10,971 nt of DNA from TMED27 sp963922705. GTDB taxonomy: Bacteria; Pseudomonadota; Alphaproteobacteria; Micavibrionales; Micavibrionaceae. Positions 6,399 through 10,971 of the stretch are shown here, piece after piece (positions within the stretch are counted from its first letter, which is position 1; every line of letters starts with the position of its first letter). The notes under the pieces are model-generated. The model saw only the letters and a list, made by a program, of their open reading frames with translations, made no database searches and was not told the DNA's origin. The position numbers were made by a program, and so were the translations under genes. The stretch covers positions 1 to 10,971 of the forward strand of contig CAWUJS010000063.1 of NCBI GenBank assembly GCA_963922705.1, read 5' to 3'.

Positions 6399-6425
6399 GA
6401 GATTCCTGCTTTCGCAGGAAAGACA
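6399..6425. repeat. Half REP-like element just upstream of the 883-aa gene
   Basis: The sequence reads 'gagattcctgctttcgcagg' followed by 'aaagaca', a variant of the 'gagatcccggctttcgccgg…gatgac' half-element at the window ends. It forms a perfect 7-bp stem, ttcctgc (6403-6409) and gcaggaa (6414-6420), with loop tttc. Compensating changes in both arms relative to the family consensus preserve the stem. Its right arm contains the only Shine–Dalgarno-like bases (AGGA, 6416-6419) before the ATG at 6433. Confidence 0.65.
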
Positions 6426-6432
6426 AAAGATT

Positions 6433-9084
6433 ATGGCTGAAATAGCTACAGAAACAAAAGAAAAAGAAAAAACAGAGATTGAGCCGGAGACTTATCGTGA
6501 AAAGCGGAATCTCCTGCTCAAGGATATTGAGCCGGAAATTATCCGAAAAGCCTGGTTTACGTCTTCGCATCTTTTAATCCCGGATGGCTCCAGGGTCGTT
6601 GATATGGGATGTGATGAAGGGGATTTTGCCTATTGTCTGGCAGCCATGAATCCAAAACTGAAATTCACGGGACTTGATAAATCCAAGCGCCAGATCAATA
6701 AAGCCAAACAAAAGTTCAAACTGCCTAATCTTGAGTTTAAAATTGGTGATGTCTCTAGCGAGCTATTCGAGGCTAACTCAATTGATGCCATCATCAATAC
6801 CTATGTCCTGCATGAGGTTTATTCAGGCTCCCGTTATAATGAGCGAATTGTTGCCGACACTCTCAGGAAGCATTTCAAAATGCTGAAAAAAGGCGGCGTT
6901 ATGTTTATTCGAGATTATGCACGCCCGCCTCCGGAAGAATTTGTTTTGATGGAAATGCCGGATGAAACAAGCGCCGGAGATGAATTGGCTAAATTATCTG
7001 AACCTGATTTATTGTTATGGTATGCGGAACGTGCGCGGCCGCGCCAGGACCCGGGCTGTGGTGGCTTTTTCCTGGAAGAACTTCCAGAACGCATTCCCAA
7101 AACGCGTCTTTTCAAGCTCCCTTACAAGTGGGCGTATGAATTCGTCATGCGTAAAGATGACCGCAAGTCATGGGATGCAGCCTTACCCATGGAGTATACT
7201 TTTTTTACGCGGCGAGAATTTAGAAAAGAATTACGCGCTCTCGGCGCGCGGGTGCAATATTCCGGCTCATATTGGGATGAAGATATCATCAATGAAAAAT
7301 TTGAAGGAAGCTTCCGGCTTTACGATGTAACCGGGCAACCCTTAGGACATCCGCCCACTTGCTTTATTGCCGTTGCCATTAAAATGTCTGAGCGCAAAAG
7401 CTTGAACCTCGAAGAGCGCCGCCCCTCCACAAGTGAATCAGGGAACTTGAAAATCTCGGCTATGCGCAATCAGAAAACAGGAGAGATTATGGATATTGTC
7501 TCGCGCAATCTGGATGTGAGCGAGATTATCCCTTACCGGATCGACGAAGAAGAGCGCCTGAAAATTTATCTCCACGATGGAATTCCACGCTCTATTGCCA
7601 ATGCAGTCCCCAGAAGCGGCATACATGTTGATGGCAGAACATGGTCAGGCCACATGATTGAGCCTGTTGCCGTTGATGGCGAAGCTATGTCCATCATGGA
7701 AGAATTTGACATCAAACACAGTGTTAAATTTGCACGTGACTATCTTGGGCTAAAACCTTTTTCGGGAGCAATATTAGAGCATGGCCCGGATTACTACCCT
7801 GCCCCGGATTATATTGATGAGAAGGTCAAAACTTTTTATCTGTCTGTCAGTGAGAAAAAAGGTAATATAGAGCCCAAAAGCTTTCTTGGACATTCTCAGA
7901 AATTTCAAGCCAAGGGCGCTATTAGGGAATTTGATGCGCAGAAAGTTCTGGATTCTATTACAGTTGGCATGCTGCCCAATGCGCGGCTTGAGCTACAAAT
8001 CCTGTCATTATTTCAACATCTCAAGATGAAAGCTGAGACTTGGAGTGATAAACAGCTAAATCTGAAAATCTCCAAGATTAATGAAAAACTAAATGTCAGG
8101 AACCTTCTGGAAGCCTTGGGAAAAAGGGATGATCGCTTTAAGGACATTAAAGGAACAGCCGGACAGATTCGCTCTGTTCATTCTGTTTTTGTGGAAGAAG
8201 GCAATACACGCGGCTCGATTTCGGGTTTAACATCGCAGGATGTCGATTTTGTAGTGCGTGAAGACCAGAGTGTTAATACCGTTGTAGTTTTACCTATTAC
8301 CAAAGATTTGAAAGGCGATGTGCATGCAGGGATTAATACAAAATACCTGCCTATTCCACAGCGCCATGAAAGCAATGGCCTAACCATTTCCGCACCAAGC
8401 TTTGATTTACCGCCGGACATTACACACCAAAAACAAATTAAACGTTTTATTGCCGATAAGTTTGGCATTGATATTAAAATGGTTATCAAAATGGGAGAGA
8501 GTTATTATGCCCATGTCGGGATGACACCGCAGCGCATCCACCCTTATGCAATTGCCGCCCCTGCACAGGCTTTTAAAGACCCTACAACAAAATTCATTCC
8601 CTTTTATCAATTGGCTCTATTGCAACGCTTTATTTCCAAAGAGCCACATTTTATGACGGCAATTGCACGGGCTTATCGTTATTTTAATGATGATATCAAA
8701 TTTGACGCAAAGCTGCGTGCGAAGGCAATTGTAAAACAACGTTTTGACAATATTCAACCCAGTTGGGGGATTCCGATCTCATATGAATCGGTTGAGGTTG
8801 CAAAACGTAACAGAAGTAAGCTTCCTGAACATGACCGTAAGATACCGCAAAAGGATGCTGAGAAAAAACAACAAAAAGAAGTTAAAGCCCCTGAGCCATT
8901 CCATGCGCAGGAAAAGGCGCAAAAGCCGGAGGATAAGGGAACATCGGCTGAGGCTGAAAGCAAGGCGGATCTGCATAAAGACAATGCGCCGGATATACAT
9001 GCCAGCTTTGAAAAGGAATTTGATGATTTTATGCAGGTTTTGGAACAAGAAATTGAAAATAATCCCAAACCTGAGAAATGGTAA
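6433..9084 (+). CDS. SAM-dependent methyltransferase fused to two degenerate Nudix-like segments and a disordered tail (883 aa)
   Basis: Residues 48-165 are a class I SAM methyltransferase: motif I VVDMGCDEGDF (55-65), acidic LDKS after strand 2 (81-84), GDVSSELF (105-112), NTYVLHEV (122-129) and LKKGGVMFIRDY (151-162). The first ~320 residues look like one complete methyltransferase. I cannot assign the rest with confidence. Residues ~365-475 and ~580-712 each contain a stretch like the region after a Nudix box: 'PDYYPAPDYIDEKVKTFYL' (452-470) and 'ESYYAHVGMTPQRIHPYAIA' (689-708). Each is preceded by a helix-like segment ending 'YLGLK' or 'KFGIDIK', where the REXXEEXG box should be; the catalytic glutamates are absent. 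Residues 790-883 are Lys/Glu/Gln-rich and probably disordered, ending in an acidic helix. The stop overlaps the next start (TAATG). Substrate and role are unknown. The only upstream AGGA is 13 bases from the ATG, inside a hairpin. Confidence 0.85.
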   Translation: MAEIATETKEKEKTEIEPETYREKRNLLLKDIEPEIIRKAWFTSSHLLIPDGSRVVDMGCDEGDFAYCLAAMNPKLKFTGLDKSKRQINKAKQKFKLPNLEFKIGDVSSELFEANSIDAIINTYVLHEVYSGSRYNERIVADTLRKHFKMLKKGGVMFIRDYARPPPEEFVLMEMPDETSAGDELAKLSEPDLLLWYAERARPRQDPGCGGFFLEELPERIPKTRLFKLPYKWAYEFVMRKDDRKSWDAALPMEYTFFTRREFRKELRALGARVQYSGSYWDEDIINEKFEGSFRLYDVTGQPLGHPPTCFIAVAIKMSERKSLNLEERRPSTSESGNLKISAMRNQKTGEIMDIVSRNLDVSEIIPYRIDEEERLKIYLHDGIPRSIANAVPRSGIHVDGRTWSGHMIEPVAVDGEAMSIMEEFDIKHSVKFARDYLGLKPFSGAILEHGPDYYPAPDYIDEKVKTFYLSVSEKKGNIEPKSFLGHSQKFQAKGAIREFDAQKVLDSITVGMLPNARLELQILSLFQHLKMKAETWSDKQLNLKISKINEKLNVRNLLEALGKRDDRFKDIKGTAGQIRSVHSVFVEEGNTRGSISGLTSQDVDFVVREDQSVNTVVVLPITKDLKGDVHAGINTKYLPIPQRHESNGLTISAPSFDLPPDITHQKQIKRFIADKFGIDIKMVIKMGESYYAHVGMTPQRIHPYAIAAPAQAFKDPTTKFIPFYQLALLQRFISKEPHFMTAIARAYRYFNDDIKFDAKLRAKAIVKQRFDNIQPSWGIPISYESVEVAKRNRSKLPEHDRKIPQKDAEKKQQKEVKAPEPFHAQEKAQKPEDKGTSAEAESKADLHKDNAPDIHASFEKEFDDFMQVLEQEIENNPKPEKW

Positions 9085-9932
9085 TGGCGCAAAGCGATGT
9101 CCAGATTTTTGACCGTCGGCTCTTATCATTAAAGCGCAAGAGAGCCGCCGCCAATTTCTCCGATACTGATTTTTTGTTTGAATGGGCTATTCGTAATTTG
9201 CGTGATCGTCTTGAGATCATCAAACGTGATTTTGAAAATGTTCTTCAAATTGGCGCACGCGGAGAACCCATTCTTGATCATGCTTTGATATGCGACATTA
9301 ATAACGCTTTTCAACCCTCGCTTATCTGTGATGAAGAGTTTTTACCTTTTGCACCGCAAAGCCTTGATCTGATCATCAGCGCATTGAACATGCATAGCAT
9401 TAACGATTTGCCGGGTGCTTTGATCCAGATTAAGCACGCGCTAAAGGCAGATGGGTTGTTCATTGCGGCTTTATTTGGCGGGGAAACGCTTTATGAGTTG
9501 CGCAGCGCGCTTTCTTCTGCGGAAATGGAGATACGCGGCGGCGTTTCTCCGCGTGTTTTTCCTTTTGCCGATAAACAGGAATTAGGCGCGCTTTTGCAGC
9601 GTGCCGGATTTGCTCTGCCGGTTGTTGATTCTGAGATCGTGACCGTAACCTATGAGCATATGTTTAAATTGCTCGCAGATATTCGCGGTATGGGCGAAGG
9701 AAATATCATCAAGGCGCGAGACAAACATTATGTCGGCAAAGAGTTTTTTATGAAAGCAGCGCAGCATTACGCGGAGCATTTTTCAGAGAGTGATGGACGC
9801 ATTGTTGCGAGTTTTGAAATTATTTTCATGATTGGCTGGGCACCACATGAGAATCAGCAAAAACCCATGCGTCCAGGCAGTGCGCAGGAAAGGCTTGCTA
9901 ATGCGTTATCAACCAAGGAGACTAAGTTATGA
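9084..9932 (+). CDS. NDUFAF5-like SAM-dependent methyltransferase-fold protein (282 aa)
   Basis: This is a BioC/NDUFAF5-type protein. Human NDUFAF5 hydroxylates an arginine of complex I subunit NDUFS7 during assembly; the bacterial members are usually annotated as methyltransferases. The diagnostic N-terminus 'MAQSDVQIFDRRLLSLKRKRA' is present. Motif I is the reduced form VLQIGARGEP (53-62). The family block 'RVFPFADKQELGALLQRAGF' (157-176) and the C-terminal 'GWAPHENQQKPMRPGSAQERLA' (251-272) are clear. I start at 9084, which overlaps the previous stop as TAATG and has GAG 8 bases upstream. The in-frame ATG at 9078 would add two residues and leaves only two bases after that GAG. It is followed by glyoxalase II with an ATGA overlap. 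From memory, in many alphaproteobacteria this gene is the direct divergent neighbour of comF; here the 883-residue gene lies between them. Confidence 0.88.
   Translation: MAQSDVQIFDRRLLSLKRKRAAANFSDTDFLFEWAIRNLRDRLEIIKRDFENVLQIGARGEPILDHALICDINNAFQPSLICDEEFLPFAPQSLDLIISALNMHSINDLPGALIQIKHALKADGLFIAALFGGETLYELRSALSSAEMEIRGGVSPRVFPFADKQELGALLQRAGFALPVVDSEIVTVTYEHMFKLLADIRGMGEGNIIKARDKHYVGKEFFMKAAQHYAEHFSESDGRIVASFEIIFMIGWAPHENQQKPMRPGSAQERLANALSTKETKL
9915..9920 (+). promoter_or_regulatory. Ribosome binding site of glyoxalase II gene
   Basis: AAGGAG lies within the end of the preceding gene, 8 bases before the ATG at 9929. It suggests efficient independent initiation in addition to coupling. 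Confidence 0.75.
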
Positions 9933-10612
9933 TTTATGTTCATTTGATTCCCATCCTGTCCGATAATTATGCTTTTCTTTTAATGGCCGATAATGGACAA
10001 ACAGCGATTGTCGATCCCGGAGAGGCTGATCCAATATTTACGCTTCTGGAAGAACGTAATATCAAGCCTGATATGATTTTGATTACGCATTATCACGGCG
10101 ATCATGTTGCGGGGCTTCCTGCATTACAAGAGCGCTATGATTGTCCTGTGATTGGCAAAAATCATGATGATCAAGAGCAATTTATCTTTGGCAATGAGAC
10201 TTGCCACATAATCCAAACACCCGGTCATAAAAGCGATCATGTATGCTTTCATTTCCCCCATAGCAAAATTTTATTCTCAGGAGATACGCTTTTTGTCATG
10301 GGATGCGGCAGGGTTTTGGATGGAACGGCAGAGGAGCTTTATAACTCTTTGCAAAAGCTGGCAGCTTTGCCGGATAATACGCGTGTTTATTGCGGTCATG
10401 AATATAGTTTATCGAATGCGGAATTTTGTTTGCATATCGCGCAGGAAAACAAAGCCATTCAGGCACGATTAAAAGAGGTGAGCGCTTTGCGGGCAACAGA
10501 TCAGCCTACAATTCCCTCTACGATTGGCCTGGAAAAAGAGACGAATGTTTTTCTACACGCAAAGAACTCCACAGAATTTGCCGCGCTACGGAAGCGAAAG
10601 GATAGCTTTTAG
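9929..10612 (+). CDS. gloB: Hydroxyacylglutathione hydrolase (glyoxalase II, 227 aa)
   Basis: A metallo-beta-lactamase-fold enzyme that hydrolyses S-lactoylglutathione to lactate and glutathione, the second step of methylglyoxal detoxification. The metal motif is THYHGDH at residues 53-59 (His54, His56, Asp58, His59). The other ligands fit His100 (TPGH), Asp119 (SGDTLFVMGCGR, 118-128) and His157 (YCGHEY). The 'GCGR' segment and the C-terminal end 'FAALRKRKDSF' are typical of GloB, so the protein is complete although somewhat shorter than the usual ~250 residues; the reduction lies in the C-terminal substrate domain. Its ATG overlaps the previous TGA by four bases, with AAGGAG 8 bases upstream. 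No hairpin-plus-T-run terminator is evident downstream. A general MBL-fold thioesterase is the alternative, less likely. Confidence 0.92.
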   Translation: MIYVHLIPILSDNYAFLLMADNGQTAIVDPGEADPIFTLLEERNIKPDMILITHYHGDHVAGLPALQERYDCPVIGKNHDDQEQFIFGNETCHIIQTPGHKSDHVCFHFPHSKILFSGDTLFVMGCGRVLDGTAEELYNSLQKLAALPDNTRVYCGHEYSLSNAEFCLHIAQENKAIQARLKEVSALRATDQPTIPSTIGLEKETNVFLHAKNSTEFAALRKRKDSF

Positions 10613-10680
10613 AGATTGCAACACGCACACAATATGTCATCCCATGGCAAGCTAACGGTAGAAACTGTAAAAAGTATATT

Positions 10681-10720
10681 CGTCATTGCGAGGAGAAGCA
10701 CAGCTTCGACGCGGCAATCC
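10681..10720. repeat. Palindromic 'cgtcattgcgaggag' repeat, full copy
   Basis: The inner hairpin gaagc-aca-gcttc (10695-10699/10703-10707) sits within outer arms attgc (10685-10689) and gcaat (10714-10718). It belongs to the same family as 5523-5560 (inverted) and the half-copy at 293-314. The gap of about 68 bases between gloB and this element shows no further structure that I can support. Confidence 0.8.
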
Positions 10721-10801
10721 CCTTAACGGTGAATAGATTGCTTCGCATACGCTCCATGGCGATTGCATTTGGATTTAATAGCCCGGTTTCTGCCTCAATA
10801 C

Positions 10802-10868
10802 CGTCATCCCCGCAGCGAAGCAAACCGCAGGTTTGTTCGTATTTATAAAGTAGCAAACCGCAAGTTTG
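10802..10868 (+). repeat. REP fragment followed by two tandem 'caaaccgcaggtttg' hairpin modules
   Basis: A 'cgtcatccccgc' half-element is followed by two near copies of 'agcaaaccgcaggtttgttc'. The first makes a perfect stem caaacc/ggtttg (10821-10826/10830-10835) with a 3-base loop. The second makes caaac/gtttg (10854-10858/10864-10868). Positions 10827-10847 repeat 311-331 exactly. Confidence 0.65.
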
Positions 10869-10887
10869 TTCAAATCTACAGCGAAAA

Positions 10888-10935
10888 CTTGTTATTGGGC
10901 ACAATCAACAATTATTGTCATCCCCGCGAAAGCGG
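10888..10935 (+). repeat. 48-nt repeat module, right copy
   Basis: This matches 211-258 at 45 of 48 positions in the same orientation. Its end overlaps the perfect hairpin ccccgc-gaaa-gcgggg (10922-10927/10932-10937) of the REP-like element that follows. In this copy the stem is intact, while in the left copy it has decayed to ccgc/gcgg. Confidence 0.75.
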
Positions 10936-10971
10936 GGATCTCATGCCTCAATCGAAGAGATCCCGGCTTTC
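10917..10971. repeat. REP-like double-hairpin element, cut by window end
   Basis: It begins 'gtcatccccgcgaaagcggg' and continues through 'gatctca' and 'agagatcccggctttc' to the last base. The first hairpin is complete. The second (cccggc-tttc-…) would finish just outside the window, as it does at 370-390. 'gatctc' and 'gagatc' can pair between the two hairpins. Both loops are GAAA or its complement, so either transcribed strand gives one GNRA-type loop. Confidence 0.75.

Noticed and set aside
6361..6400. Promoter for the 883-aa gene (TATAGA at 6395-6400; ttccct/agggaa stem at 6361-6380)
   Set aside because: No acceptable -35 at the right distance. The stem is short with an 8-base loop and does not resemble a known operator.
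8754..9129. Two overlapping reverse ORFs of 112 and 116 codons
   Set aside because: They are shadows of the Lys/Glu-rich disordered tail of the 883-residue protein; the reading gives Ser/Leu/Phe-rich sequence with no family features.

Overview
The window looks like chromosomal DNA of an alphaproteobacterium with mid-range GC. The evidence is an NDUFAF5-type methyltransferase, a GEAAH-like UbiH-family hydroxylase, and the comF / grxC / NIT-type hydrolase neighbourhood, which I recall as typical of that class. Dispersed palindromic repeats of the 'gtcatcccc…gggatgac' and 'cgtcattgcgagg' types sit in almost every gap. I cannot name the genus; a deep-branching, Micavibrio- or Rickettsiales-like lineage is only a guess.

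Layout. Positions 1-490 are a gene-free mosaic of repeats: a ~105-bp unit present twice, a long imperfect hairpin between the copies, and several palindromic fragments. Next comes an AT-richer orphan gene (554-1288, +) of unknown function with its own near-consensus promoter. It abuts, tail to tail and with no gap, a four-gene minus-strand operon whose genes all overlap: grxC, then a NIT1-like amidase, then a cystathionine beta-lyase, then a serine esterase (4172 down to 1289). A UbiH/COQ6-type hydroxylase (4296-5516, +) follows, with a palindromic repeat on each side. After it comes comF on the minus strand (5566-6330). The last block is a plus-strand operon with overlapping genes (6433-10612): an 883-residue methyltransferase fusion protein, an NDUFAF5-like methyltransferase and a glyoxalase II. 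The window closes with another repeat mosaic (10681-10971) made of the same modules as the left end.

How the genes may work together. Several products deal with glutathione and sulfur metabolism: glutaredoxin (thiol reduction), NIT1-like amidase (repair of deaminated glutathione), glyoxalase II (S-lactoylglutathione hydrolysis) and cystathionine beta-lyase (homocysteine formation). The hydroxylase and the NDUFAF5-like protein point to ubiquinone and respiratory complex I.

The least explained item is the 883-residue protein. Its N-terminus is a recognisable SAM methyltransferase. The long remainder appears to hold two degenerate Nudix-like segments lacking the catalytic box, followed by a charged disordered tail. 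It separates comF from the methyltransferase that I recall as its usual divergent neighbour.
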